From NCBI GenBank assembly GCA_900544235.1, contig UQUL01000003.1, forward strand, positions 1 through 64,000: a stretch of DNA of 64,000 nt, written 5' to 3'. The notes under the pieces are model-generated. The model had not been told where the DNA came from and searched no databases. It was given only the letters and a program-made list of their open reading frames with translations. The position numbers were made by a program, and so were the translations under genes. Positions 47,041 through 56,560 of this stretch are shown here, piece by piece; the stretch's first letter is position 1, and each line of letters opens with the position of its first letter. This stretch comes from an uncultured Collinsella sp. GTDB lineage: Bacteria; Actinomycetota; Coriobacteriia; Coriobacteriales; Coriobacteriaceae.

Positions 47041-47202
47041 TTAAACGTACACGTAAGCCGTACTCTGAAAGCCGCGGCTTCCGGCAAGTAGTTTATACCA
47101 CGAAAGGTCGCTTTCAATGCGCATAGCTCGCAAAATAACACTCGCTGGGCCGTCACCCCTGATCTTCTCGACCGCCTCCTCCGGGTACTTATTGCGTGCC
47201 AC
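47041..47202 (-). pseudogene. N-terminal scrap of a TetR-family regulator
   Basis: A GTG start at 47202 with CGGAGG upstream opens VARNKYPEEAVEKIR, a common first segment of TetR regulators. The helix-turn-helix should follow, but the frame continues with unrelated residues and stops at 47041. The gene was probably lost by a deletion at the junction between the decayed region and the GC-rich island. Confidence 0.45.
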
Positions 47203-47397
47203 GGGCACCTCCGTCCTTGTTATCGCGATAAACATACCATGAGTGGCGTACAGGTCGAGAAGGGCTGGCGCCAAAAGAGCCCAACGGCCGTTACAGCTTC
47301 GTTAGAAACGCGCCCCACCATGGATGGTAAACCCGAAAGGTAAGGCGCGCGGGCACGGCGACTCGGCCCGCGCACCCGGAAGAGAAAGGACGAACCC

Positions 47398-48122
<725 letters not shown>

Positions 48123-48126
<4 letters not shown>

Positions 48127-48893
48127 CGGGCGAGAAAGGCGGCCTGCTCGCGTGCCTGCGCGCCGAGGCCCTGAAGTCGCGCCACGCGGCACCGGTTCGC
48201 CTGGCCGTGCTCATGGCGCTGCCGATGCCGCTGCTCGGCGCGATGCCCTACCGGGGCGTGCAGATCTTCAGCGCGTGGAACTACTGGTACGCGCTCTTCC
48301 TGCCCGTGACTCTCTCGCTCGTGGTGGCGTGCGTCGCGCGGGCGGACGCGCGCACGCGGATGCGGGGGCTTCTGGGCCTGGGCTTCCCGCTCGGGCGCGC
48401 CTGGTGGGCCAAGGCGCTCTGGTGCCTCGCGCTCTGCGCGCTCTCGAACCTCGTGGTCTTCGGCATCTACCTCGCGGGATCGGCGTTCTCCTCGCAGGGC
48501 CTCACGGCCGCGGGCACGCTCACGATGCTCCTCTGCGCGCTCGCCAACACGGTGACCGCGGCGTGGATGATCCCCGCAGGGCTCTTCCTCACGGCGCGGC
48601 TCGGATTGCTCGCGGGCATCTTCTGCCCACTCGCCGCGCAGCTCGTGGGTGGGTTCGCCTGGTCGCTGGTGCCGCTGCCGCAGCTCTTTCCGCCGTCGGC
48701 GAGCATGGTCATCCCCACGAGCTTCATCCCCGTGCTGCCGAGCGGCGAGCCACTCGCGGCGGACATGGCGCTCGGCGGGGCGCTCGCGGCGGACGGCATG
48801 CTCACACTGGCGGGCCTTGCGGTCTGCGCGCTCGCGTTCGCCGCGCTCACGGCGGCGGGCGCGGCCTGGTTCGCGCGCTCCGAGGAGAGGTGA
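48123..48893 (+). CDS. lantibiotic-immunity ABC permease, MutE/EpiE-like
   Basis: A 256-residue permease with six hydrophobic segments. The segment FSAWNYWYALFLPVTLSLV is characteristic of MutE/EpiE/LanE subunits, as are AWMIPAGLF and the short N-terminal LRAEALKSRHAAPVRL. It pairs with the following LanG-type permease to form the membrane part of the exporter. Codon use is extremely GC-rich, as in the whole module. Confidence 0.82.
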
Positions 48894-49708
48894 TGGCCAT
48901 GACACGACTCTCCGACCCGACGCCGCGCATGACTCTCCCGCGGGCCCTGCTCTCCGAGGCCCTGCGCCTGGCGCGCTCCCCGCTCGCAGTGGTGCACCTC
49001 GTCTGCGGCCTGGCAGCCGGTCTTGCCTGCGGCGAGTACTTCTCCATAACCCGATGGGACCCGGCGCTGGGCGCGGACGCCTACGCCCAGTTCCTCGGCG
49101 CCCTCATGCCGCTCATGTCCGCCATCGTCTGCGGGCTCGCCGTGGACGAGGAGCGCGCTGCCGGGCGCCTCGCCAACCTCACGGCGGTCCCCTCGCGCGG
49201 GCGCGCCGTCGCGGCGAAGCTGCTCGCCCTTGCGGCGCTCGGCGCGGGCGCGCTGGCCGTGGCGCTCGGCGTGTTCGGGGCCGTGCTCGCCGTCGCCGGG
49301 CGCCTGCCGCTCGGGCCCGCTCCGCTTGCGGCCGCCTGGGCGGGCATCGTGCTGGGCAGCCTGCCCCTCTACGCGCTGGGGCTCGGCGTGGCCCTGCGCC
49401 TCGGCCGCAACGCCGCCATCGGCGCCGGCGCGGCGGGAATGCTCCTCGCGTTCTTCTCAGTGGGCGGACTTGCGCACGGCCTCATGACCGGCGAGCTCAC
49501 CGGTGCCCTGGCGACGCCCCTGAGCTGGGTGCCGCTCGCCTGGCCCGCGCGCCTAGGGTCGCTCGGGGTGGAGGCCTTCATCGACGCCGCACGCGCGGCG
49601 GGCCCTCTCCTCACGACTGCGCTCGCTGGCCTCGTGCTCGCCCTGGCAGCCGCCGCCGTCCTTCTGGCCTGGTTCTGCCGCTTCGAGGACGGGAGGGCAG
49701 ATGCGTAG
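48893..49708 (+). CDS. lantibiotic-immunity ABC permease, MutG-like
   Basis: A 271-residue permease with six hydrophobic segments; VCGLAVDEERAAGRLANLTA and PSRGRAVAAKLLAL match the LanG/MutG layout. AGGAG lies 5 bases before the ATG at 48893, which overlaps the previous stop; an ATG two codons later is also possible. It completes a LanFEG transporter. No lanthipeptide precursor or modification gene is present, so this is immunity or resistance only. Confidence 0.82.
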   Translation: MAMTRLSDPTPRMTLPRALLSEALRLARSPLAVVHLVCGLAAGLACGEYFSITRWDPALGADAYAQFLGALMPLMSAIVCGLAVDEERAAGRLANLTAVPSRGRAVAAKLLALAALGAGALAVALGVFGAVLAVAGRLPLGPAPLAAAWAGIVLGSLPLYALGLGVALRLGRNAAIGAGAAGMLLAFFSVGGLAHGLMTGELTGALATPLSWVPLAWPARLGSLGVEAFIDAARAAGPLLTTALAGLVLALAAAAVLLAWFCRFEDGRADA

Positions 49709-49889
49709 GAAGCCGCTCGCCGCCGTGCTCGCCCTCCTCTCCGCAGCGCTCGTCCTGGGCGGGAATGCCCTGCTCGACGCCGGCTGGGGGTCGGCGCTGC
49801 GCTCGATCACCGACCGCGTGCTGCCCAACCCTGAGATCGCCATGTGGGCGCCCGCGCCCGCGGCTGCGCGCGGGGCTCTGGACCGCTGA
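49701..49889 (+). CDS. small exported or membrane-anchored protein of the immunity operon
   Basis: A 62-residue ORF overlapping the MutG-like gene by 8 bases, with GGGAGG 4 bases before its ATG. It begins MRRKPLAAVLALLSAALVLG, a signal-peptide or anchor segment, then a short soluble tail with WAPAPAAARGALDR. No lipobox cysteine is present, unlike LanI immunity lipoproteins. Its position between transporter and regulators suggests an accessory role. Not recognised. Confidence 0.6.
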   Translation: MRRKPLAAVLALLSAALVLGGNALLDAGWGSALRSITDRVLPNPEIAMWAPAPAAARGALDR

Positions 49890-49933
49890 GCGCGGCGCAA
49901 GTACAATGCAACGGGAGTTTCAGGAGGTCGAAT

Positions 49934-50596
49934 ATGGCGAGGATACTGGCAGTGGATGATGAGCGGGCGATCCTCGACGCGCTCGCGCGCGTCCTCGGCC
50001 GCGACGGCCATGAGGTCGTCAAGGCGGCGGACCCGACGGCGGTCCCGGGGATGGACCTCTCGCGCTTCGACCTCGTGCTCTGCGACGTCATGATGCCGGG
50101 GCTCGACGGCTTCGAGCTCGTGCGGCAGATCCGCCCGGACTTCGACGGGCCCATCATCTTCCTGACCGCGCGCGTGGCCGAGGAGGACGCCGTGGCCGGC
50201 TACGGCTTGGGCGCCGACGACTACGTCCGCAAGCCCTTCGGGGCCGCGGAGCTGCGCGCCAAGGTCGCGGCCCATCTACGCCGTGAGCGCCGGCCGCGCT
50301 CGCACGCCCTCTCCTTCGGGGAGGTGCGGATCGACCTCGGGGCGCGCGGCCTCGCCGTGGGCGGCGAGGCCGTGTCGCTCACGCCCACCGAGTACGCCAT
50401 CTGCGAGTACCTCGCCCGCCACCCCGGGCAGGTCATGAGCCGCGCGCAGATCCGCGAGGCGGTGCTCGGCTGGGAGAGCGACGCCGACGACGCGGCCATA
50501 TCCATGCAGGTCAGCCGCGCCCGGAGGAAACTCTCCGAGGCCGGCGCCGATCCGATCGCGACCGTCTGGGGGATGGGGTACAAGTGGCAGCTCTGA
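49934..50596 (+). CDS. OmpR-family response regulator (LanR-like)
   Basis: A 220-residue regulator. The receiver has DDE (7-9), the phosphoacceptor in LVLCDVMMPGLDG, TARVAEEDAV and DDYVRKPFGAAEL. The winged helix has LTPTEYAICEYLARHPGQVM, SMQVSRARRKL and VWGMGYKW. AGGAGG lies 6 bases before ATG 49934. It overlaps the kinase gene by 13 bases and lies directly after the transporter genes, which it probably induces in response to a peptide antibiotic. Confidence 0.88.
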   Translation: MARILAVDDERAILDALARVLGRDGHEVVKAADPTAVPGMDLSRFDLVLCDVMMPGLDGFELVRQIRPDFDGPIIFLTARVAEEDAVAGYGLGADDYVRKPFGAAELRAKVAAHLRRERRPRSHALSFGEVRIDLGARGLAVGGEAVSLTPTEYAICEYLARHPGQVMSRAQIREAVLGWESDADDAAISMQVSRARRKLSEAGADPIATVWGMGYKWQL

Positions 50597-52020
50597 GGAC
50601 CGGGGCGCGAGGTCGCGGGGGCATGCCGCTCTCCTTCGTCATCGCGCGCTACTTCGCCTACGCGTTCGCGGCGGTCGCCACGGCGTGGCTCGCCTCGTTC
50701 ATGGCGCTCTCCGCGGCGATCAACGCGGGCTTCGTCTACGAGGCAAGCTGGGGGCCGGCCAATGCGCGCGAGGTCGCGGAGGGCCTGGCACGCGACGGCG
50801 TCTGCGGGCAGCAGGACGTGCCGACGGCGTACCGCTACCTCATCCTGAACAAGGACGGACACGTGCTGATGACAGACCTCGAGGGCACGCGGCTCGAGGG
50901 CGCGACGGAAATGGCCCGTGCGGCACTCGCCGCGGATCCGGGCACAGTGGAGATCGAGGGCGGGGGCTCGGGCCTCACCTACGCCGCGTTCCCGCTCAAG
51001 GGCGGCGGGGCCTGCGCACTCGTCAGCGAGTACCTGCCGCAGTGGGTCTCGCGCGACCTCGCCGGCCTGCTTCCCAACCCGCAGAACCTCATGCTCGTCG
51101 GCGCCGCTGCGGGAAGCGCGCTCGCGCTCGCGCTCGTGGCGCGCCGTGCGAGCCGCGTGATCTCGCGCAAGATGGCGCCGCTCGCGGAGGCGGCGGAGCG
51201 CGTCGGCGCGGGGGAGCTCGACTTCGCGGTCGGCAGCACCAACGTGCGCGAGGTGAACGACGTCCTCGCCGCGATGGACGCCATGCGGGCCTCCCTCGCC
51301 GAGTCGCTCGAGGCCCGCTGGGCCGCGGAGCGGGGGCAGCGCGAGCAGGTGGCATCGCTCGCCCACGACCTCAAGACGCCGCTCACCGTGCTGCGCGCCA
51401 ACGCCGACTTCGTGGCGGAGGAGCTGGAAGACGAGAAAGACGCCGACCTCGCGGCCGCCGCGCGCGACATAGCCGGCGGTGCCGAAAGGCTCGACGGCTA
51501 CGTGCGCCTGCTCATCGAGGCCTCGCGCGGGTCCGGCGGGGCGGAGAGGGCCCCCATGCGGCCGGCCGAGCTCTGCGAACAGGTCCTCGCCGAGGCCGCC
51601 CAAATCGCCCGGGCGCGAGGCGTGACGCTCGATGCGGCCACGGGTCCCGCTGTCGCGGGCGCGCCCGAGGCCCCGCTCGACCGAACCGCCCTGGCGCGAG
51701 CCGCCGCGAACCTCGTGGCCAACGCCGCCGAGCACGCGCGCTCGCGCGTGGCGGTCTCCTGCGACGTCGCGGGCGGACACCTCGTCATCGAGGTGTCCGA
51801 CGACGGACCGGGCTTCTCTCCCGCCGCCCTCGAACGCGGCTGCGAGCGCCTCTTCACAGACGACTCCTCCCGCTCCTCGCGCGACGGAGGCCGCCACTAC
51901 GGGCTCGGCCTCCACGCCGCCTCCGAGGCCGCGAGCGCCCACGGGGGCTCCGTCTCGCTCGCCAACAGCCCCTCGGGCGGCGCGGTGGCCACCATCGCGG
52001 TCCCCCTGTGCGGGGCCTGA
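50584..52020 (+). CDS. sensor histidine kinase (LanK-like)
   Basis: A 478-residue kinase from GTG 50584; an ATG at 50623 is an alternative. Membrane helices lie at about 20-45 and 173-193, with a 125-residue extracytoplasmic domain between (YRYLILNKDGHVLMTDLEG). A HAMP-like linker precedes HisKA with ASLAHDLKTPLTVLRANADF and HATPase_c (NLVANAAEHA, DDGPGFS, HYGLGLHAASEAA). HDLKTPLT and the HYGLGLxxA motif are typical of kinases linked to peptide-antibiotic ABC transporters. It is the last gene of the GC-rich module. Confidence 0.87.
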   Translation: MAALRTGARGRGGMPLSFVIARYFAYAFAAVATAWLASFMALSAAINAGFVYEASWGPANAREVAEGLARDGVCGQQDVPTAYRYLILNKDGHVLMTDLEGTRLEGATEMARAALAADPGTVEIEGGGSGLTYAAFPLKGGGACALVSEYLPQWVSRDLAGLLPNPQNLMLVGAAAGSALALALVARRASRVISRKMAPLAEAAERVGAGELDFAVGSTNVREVNDVLAAMDAMRASLAESLEARWAAERGQREQVASLAHDLKTPLTVLRANADFVAEELEDEKDADLAAAARDIAGGAERLDGYVRLLIEASRGSGGAERAPMRPAELCEQVLAEAAQIARARGVTLDAATGPAVAGAPEAPLDRTALARAAANLVANAAEHARSRVAVSCDVAGGHLVIEVSDDGPGFSPAALERGCERLFTDDSSRSSRDGGRHYGLGLHAASEAASAHGGSVSLANSPSGGAVATIAVPLCGA

Positions 52021-52124
52021 CGACTCAGGCCCTCACAGCGGCGTGGCTCGCAACCAAACGCTTCCATCTTGAAACACGGGGAGTAAATCGCGAAATCGCA
52101 GGTGAAAGAGAGTAAAAAGGCAAA

Positions 52125-52159
52125 GAAAAAGCCTCCGTTCCAACATGGGAACGGAGGCT
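52125..52159 (-). terminator. terminator downstream of guaA
   Basis: Arms 52130-52141 (AGCCTCCGTTCC) and 52148-52159 pair perfectly over 12 bp with a 6-base loop. On the minus strand the stem runs into TTTTTCTTTGCC. It lies about 115 bases after the guaA stop and may also stop the convergent kinase transcript. Confidence 0.75.
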
Positions 52160-52273
52160 CGATAATCGAGTTTACTCACCAATGTCGCTGGTGGTTTTGC
52201 CGTAACTCTCGTACGAAACGAAACTCAGGAGCACAGTGCGGCACTCAAAAGTGCAGGTCAGAACCCTGTCAGC

Positions 52274-53872
52274 CTACTCCCATTCGATCGTCGCGGGCGG
52301 CTTAGACGTGATGTCGTAGCACACGCGGTTGGCGCCGGGGACCTCAGCAACGATGCGGCCGGAGATGCGGGCCAGGACGTCGTAAGGCAGTTTGGCCCAG
52401 TCGGCGGTCATGGCATCGCTGGACTCGACGGCACGCAGGATGATCGGGCGCTGGTAGGTGCGCTCGTCACCCATAACGCCGACGGACTTGATGTCGGGCA
52501 GAACCGCAAAATACTGCCAGCAGCTGTGCTCGGAGTTACGCTCGCCGGTCTGCTCATACAGGCGCTGGTTGTAGGCGTCGAGCTCCTCGCGCACGATAGC
52601 GTCGGCGTTCTTGAGGATCTCGAGCTTCTCCTTGTCGACCGCGCCAATGATGCGGATGGCCAGACCCGGACCCGGGAAAGGCTGACGGAACACGATGTGA
52701 CCCGGCAGGCCAAGCGCCAGACCAAGCGCGCGGACCTCGTCCTTAAAGAAGTGGTCGAGCGGCTCAATGAGGTCGAAGTGTACGCCCTCGGGGAACGGGA
52801 TCAGGTTGTGATGGCTCTTGATGGTGCACGTCTTGCCGCCCGTCTTGCGAGCGCCGGACTCGATGATGTCGGGGTAGATGGTGCCCTGAGCCAGGTACTT
52901 GACCGGCTTGCCATCGGTCTCGAGCTGCTGCGCCACGGCGAAGAACTCTTTCCAGAACTGCGTACCGATGATGCGGCGCTTCTCCTCGGGCTCGGTCACG
53001 CCGGCCAGAAGCTCGGCATAACGGTCCTCGGCGTGAACGTGGATAAAGTCGACGTCGAACTGCTTGGTGAAGACCTCCTCCACCTGCTCGGGCTCACCCT
53101 TGCGCAGCAGGCCGTGGTTGATGAACACGCAGGTCATCTGCTTGCCCACGGCGCGGGCGCCCAGCGCAGCCACGACGGAGGAGTCGACACCACCGGACAG
53201 GGCCAGAATCACGCGGTCGTTGCCGACCTTCTCGCGGAACTCGGCCGTCATGGTCTCGACCAGGTTGTCCATGCTCCAGTTGGGCTCCAGGCCGCAGATC
53301 TCAAACAGGAAGTTGCTCAGCAGCTGCTGACCGTACTCGGAATGCTTGACCTCGGGGTGGAACTGCGTGGTGAAGATCTTGCGCTCGACGCACTCCATCG
53401 CAGCGACCGGGCACACGTCGGTGCTGGCGGTAACGGTAAAGCCCTCGGGCACCTCGGACACGGCGTCGCGGTGGCTCATCCACACGGTCTGCTCCATGGG
53501 CGTGGAGTTAAAGAGCTTGGCGCCAGCCGTGCGCGTGATGGTGGCGCGACCGTACTCGCCCACCTCGGAGTGGCCGACCTTGCCGCCGAGCGTCACGGCC
53601 GTGATCTGATGGCCGTAGCAGAAGCCCAGGACGGGAAGACCCAGGTCAAAGATGGCGGGATCGATGGACGGAGCGTCCTCGGCATACACGGAAGCCGGGC
53701 CGCCGGAAAGGATGAGCGCAGAGGCGTTCATCTCGCGAATCTCATCGGCCGAGATGTCGCAGGGCACAATCTCGGAATACACGTTGAGGTCGCGGACGCG
53801 ACGGGCAATGAGCTGACCGTACTGCGCACCAAAGTCGAGTACGAGGACCTTTGCGGAAGCCTTTTGATCCAT
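52274..53872 (-). CDS. guaA: GMP synthase (glutamine-hydrolysing)
   Basis: A 532-residue enzyme. The N-terminal class I amidotransferase has VLDFGAQYGQLIARRVRD, the nucleophile region VLGFCYGHQI and TQFHPEVKHS. The ATP-pyrophosphatase domain has the P-loop LALSGGVDSSVVAALG, and the C-terminal dimerisation domain ends IEWE. It converts XMP to GMP with glutamine and ATP. The ATG at 53872 is chosen over upstream in-frame codons because GAGGGGGA precedes it and the conserved start MDQKASAKVLVLDFG follows. Confidence 0.95.
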   Translation of the reverse strand: MDQKASAKVLVLDFGAQYGQLIARRVRDLNVYSEIVPCDISADEIREMNASALILSGGPASVYAEDAPSIDPAIFDLGLPVLGFCYGHQITAVTLGGKVGHSEVGEYGRATITRTAGAKLFNSTPMEQTVWMSHRDAVSEVPEGFTVTASTDVCPVAAMECVERKIFTTQFHPEVKHSEYGQQLLSNFLFEICGLEPNWSMDNLVETMTAEFREKVGNDRVILALSGGVDSSVVAALGARAVGKQMTCVFINHGLLRKGEPEQVEEVFTKQFDVDFIHVHAEDRYAELLAGVTEPEEKRRIIGTQFWKEFFAVAQQLETDGKPVKYLAQGTIYPDIIESGARKTGGKTCTIKSHHNLIPFPEGVHFDLIEPLDHFFKDEVRALGLALGLPGHIVFRQPFPGPGLAIRIIGAVDKEKLEILKNADAIVREELDAYNQRLYEQTGERNSEHSCWQYFAVLPDIKSVGVMGDERTYQRPIILRAVESSDAMTADWAKLPYDVLARISGRIVAEVPGANRVCYDITSKPPATIEWE

Positions 53873-54140
53873 GGTTTCCCCCTCTTGTTGGCGGGGAGCC
53901 TGTGCCCACCCGCGTGAATGAACGAAAATAACTTTCATAGTGTACACGTTATATGGGGTTTCTCGTCCCTCACAGCCATCAGCGCACGGCAAACGCACGA
54001 CCTATGCCCCTATTTGACGGCAATTGATGTGTTACCAGACGTTACAGATGATGTAATACGTTTGAACATTGGATGCCCTGTGCCACAATACTGCCGAACG
54101 ACTCCGCCTCTGCGGCGGCAAATACGATAGGAATACCAGC

Positions 54141-55154
54141 ATGAAGCGCATCCTTCTCATCGCCACGGGCGGCACCATCGCATCGACCGAGGACGGCAAC
54201 GGCCTCTCCCCCGCCCTGACCGGTGAGGAGCTCGCCCAGAGCGTCCCCGAGATCTCAGGCCTCTGCGAGCTCGACGTCGTGCAGCCCATGAACATCGACA
54301 GCACCAACATGCGCCCGAGCGACTGGATGCGCATCCGCGATGTCATCGTCGAAGGCTATGCCGATCACGACGGCTTTGTGGTCCTGCACGGCACCGACAC
54401 CATGAGCTACACCGCGGCAGCGCTTTCCTATCTGATTCAGGACAGTCCCAAGCCCATCGTACTCACCGGCTCGCAAAAGCCCATGGGTAACCCCTTTACC
54501 GATGCCAAGCTCAACCTGTACCAGAGCCTGCTCTATGCGCTCGACGAGCATTCACACGACGTCTCGATCGTGTTTGGCGGCGTCGCCATTGCCGGCACGC
54601 GCGCCCGCAAGCAGCGCACCATGAGCTTTAACGCGTTCATTAGTGTCAACTATCCGCCCATTGCCTACATCCGCAACGACCGCATTGTGCGCAACGGGCT
54701 TCACGGCACGCATCAGGGCGAAAACCCGGTGCGTTTCTACGACAGCATCGACCCGCGCGTGTTTGTCCTTAAGCTCACGCCCGGCGTGAACCCGGGTATC
54801 CTGGACGCCCTTGCCGATAGCTACGATGCTGTAATTCTTGAGACCTTTGGCATTGGCGGTATTCCCGAGTTTGGTGAGTCCGGCGAGTCATTCCAGGAGG
54901 CGATTTTTCGCTGGGTCGGTTCGGGTCGCACCGTCGTTATGACCACGCAGGTCCCCGAGGAGGGCCTTGACCTGGGTGTTTATGAGGTCGGCCGTGCCTA
55001 CGCCGATCATCCGGGCATTCTGCGCGGCGACGACATGACCACCGAGACGCTCGTGGCCAAGACCATGTGGGCGCTCGGCCAGTCACGTGATGCGGCAGAG
55101 ATTCAGCGCCTGTTTTACAGCCAAGTCAACCACGACCGTATCCCGATGGCGTAG
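54141..55154 (+). CDS. ansA: type I L-asparaginase
   Basis: A 337-residue asparaginase with both catalytic triad regions: LIATGGTIASTEDG near the N-terminus and VVLHGTDTMSYTAAAL in the first domain, with LTGSQKPM after it. The C-terminal domain has VILETFGIGGIPE. The absence of a signal peptide suggests the cytoplasmic, low-affinity AnsA type. It hydrolyses asparagine to aspartate and ammonia. A TAGGA site lies upstream of ATG 54141. Divergent from guaA across a 268-base gap that has no other visible gene. Confidence 0.9.
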   Translation: MKRILLIATGGTIASTEDGNGLSPALTGEELAQSVPEISGLCELDVVQPMNIDSTNMRPSDWMRIRDVIVEGYADHDGFVVLHGTDTMSYTAAALSYLIQDSPKPIVLTGSQKPMGNPFTDAKLNLYQSLLYALDEHSHDVSIVFGGVAIAGTRARKQRTMSFNAFISVNYPPIAYIRNDRIVRNGLHGTHQGENPVRFYDSIDPRVFVLKLTPGVNPGILDALADSYDAVILETFGIGGIPEFGESGESFQEAIFRWVGSGRTVVMTTQVPEEGLDLGVYEVGRAYADHPGILRGDDMTTETLVAKTMWALGQSRDAAEIQRLFYSQVNHDRIPMA

Positions 55155-55165
55155 CTAAAACAAAA

Positions 55166-55229
55166 TCCGCCTCTTTGGGCCTTGTAGGGCACGTGGTACC
55201 CCTCGGAACGTGCAAAAAGCGGAGTTTTC
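55166..55229 (+). terminator. probable terminator after asparaginase
   Basis: TCCGC (55166-55170) pairs with GCGGA (55219-55223) and GCACGT (55189-55194) with ACGTGC (55208-55213), followed by GTTTTC. The rest of the 317-base gap to 55471 is AT-richer and shows no convincing gene. Confidence 0.5.
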
Positions 55230-55471
55230 AGCATCCGCCCCTTCCGGGAACGTTAAAACCGCTGGCTGTAAATTGCCTTTCGACTCGAAAGACTCGTTCC
55301 GCGCGCTTGTTATTCCTCATATTATTGAATTTTGTGGATAGTCCAAAACATTACGCGTCGTATTTGTGGCCCCGGCTGCCGTCAAATTATTGAGGGATGC
55401 TGAATACTCGCGTTTTTGCACGCCGCCGTCGGGGGGACCCGTTCAACAAGCGGCAAATCTAGCAAAAAAGG

Positions 55472-55690
55472 CTACTCGATACCCTCAAGAAGCTCTGACA
55501 CCGTCATACCAAGTGCGGGTGCGATCTTAAATAGAACCTTGAGCGTGAAATTTGCCGTCCCATCTTCGATTCGGTCGAGGTAGGGTCGGCTGATTCCTGT
55601 CGCCACACAAAAATCAACCTTGGAGATACCAAGGTCTCTGCGTGCCTCTTCGACCCGCCTACCAAGAATCTGTTTCGCACGTTCGTCCAT
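55472..55690 (-). CDS. small XRE-family helix-turn-helix repressor
   Basis: A 72-residue protein that is nearly all HTH_3: RRVEEARRDLGISKVDFCVA, TGISRPYLDRIEDGTANFTL, then LFKIAPALGMTVSELL. It has no extra ligand domain. No strong ribosome site precedes the ATG. It is divergent from an unknown gene across a perfect 24-bp palindrome (55720-55743), which is its most likely operator, so it should repress both genes. Confidence 0.85.
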   Translation of the reverse strand: MDERAKQILGRRVEEARRDLGISKVDFCVATGISRPYLDRIEDGTANFTLKVLFKIAPALGMTVSELLEGIE

Positions 55691-55719
55691 GCAGCCGAGT
55701 TTGAAATGGAGCCGAACAT

Positions 55720-55743
55720 AAACGTAAACTATAGTTTACGTTT
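55720..55743. promoter_or_regulatory. perfect 24-bp palindromic operator
   Basis: AAACGTAAACTA followed directly by its complement TAGTTTACGTTT, with no spacer. It lies midway between the divergent XRE gene and the unknown gene at 55767. Length and symmetry suit a dimeric XRE repressor. Confidence 0.8.
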
Positions 55744-55766
55744 TGCCGAATACACAGGAGTTTTCT

Positions 55767-56156
55767 ATGTCGGGTTCTTCGGTCCGCATGTACCGAGCCA
55801 CGCTTCGCACAAACAGCGCGCCGCCCAAGCTCGTCGTCGTTGAAGCAGAAGCCCTTTCGCCCGATGAGCGCACGGCATTTGCATTGCTATCGAGTCGCGT
55901 CGCCGCTGTTCTGGTCCCTTGCCCGGCGCAAGGTGAACTTGCCATCCAATGCCAAGCGCACAGCTGCTCGCTCAATCAGGCTACCGTAATCGCAACCAGC
56001 CAGCGCGGTCTGCCTCTTCTCTTGGAAGCCGGTATCGCGCTCGCCCTTCGCGGTGCCGGATACGAAAACGAGGCCGCCGCCGACATGGTCTTTAAACCAC
56101 GATCAAGCGGCGGCCTCGCAGCAGCCATTGAATATGCGTGCAGGCTCGTTGCCTAA
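55767..56156 (+). CDS. uncharacterised protein divergent from an XRE regulator
   Basis: A 129-residue soluble protein, not recognised. It starts MSGSSVRMYRATLRTNSAPP and has KLVVVEAEALSPDERTAF, a hydrophobic VAAVLVPCPAQ strand, ATVIATSQRGLPLLLEAGIA and a C-terminal GLAAAIEYACRLV helix. CAGGAG lies 6 bases before the ATG. The alternation of strands and helices suggests a small alpha/beta domain. Paired with the XRE repressor across a shared operator, so possibly a toxin-like or stress effector, but there is no motif evidence. Confidence 0.7.
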   Translation: MSGSSVRMYRATLRTNSAPPKLVVVEAEALSPDERTAFALLSSRVAAVLVPCPAQGELAIQCQAHSCSLNQATVIATSQRGLPLLLEAGIALALRGAGYENEAAADMVFKPRSSGGLAAAIEYACRLVA

Positions 56157-56165
56157 AAGGGCAAG

Positions 56166-56549
56166 CTAGAAACCAAAGCCAAAGCCCATACCGGTAATCG
56201 CCGAATACATAAAGTAGACGTTGATCACATTGAGGAACACACCCGTGATGCAACCGTTGCGCAGGTAGCGCTCGCACACGATGCGCGCCATGGCGGCGGA
56301 GTCATCATTGTTCTTTGCCTGGCGTCCCGCCGTAAAGTACGTCGCCACGCTCAGCAGCAGGTTGAGCACCGGCAGCGCCAGCAGCTCGTAGCTCTTGCCC
56401 CAGCGCGTCGCCTCGCCGGCGGCATTAAACTTCGTTGCCACCTCGGGACCAATGTTGGGGATAACGCACGCTGCGACCACCAGCGGAATCACCGCAAGTA
56501 CGAGCAGCGCAATACCCATGTAGCCAGCTTTTTTGCCATATTTAAACAT
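56166..56549 (-). CDS. small membrane protein, DUF1648/SdpI-like
   Basis: A 127-residue protein with three membrane helices (about 10-32, 52-75, 98-118). The segment VIPNIGPEVATKFNAAGEAT, followed by RWGKSYELLALPVLNLLL, matches the DUF1648 signature found at the N-terminus of SdpI-type immunity proteins, whose second half is missing here. It starts 11 bases after the ychF stop with AAGGACG upstream, so it is co-transcribed with ychF. Role unknown. Confidence 0.72.
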   Translation of the reverse strand: MFKYGKKAGYMGIALLVLAVIPLVVAACVIPNIGPEVATKFNAAGEATRWGKSYELLALPVLNLLLSVATYFTAGRQAKNNDDSAAMARIVCERYLRNGCITGVFLNVINVYFMYSAITGMGFGFGF

Positions 56550-56560
56550 ATGCGTCGTCC

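Noticed and set aside
46942..47200. Tandem-repeat RNA antitoxin of a type III toxin-antitoxin system
   Set aside because: No repeat unit of about 30-40 bases occurs two or more times in this stretch; only two unrelated hairpins are visible.
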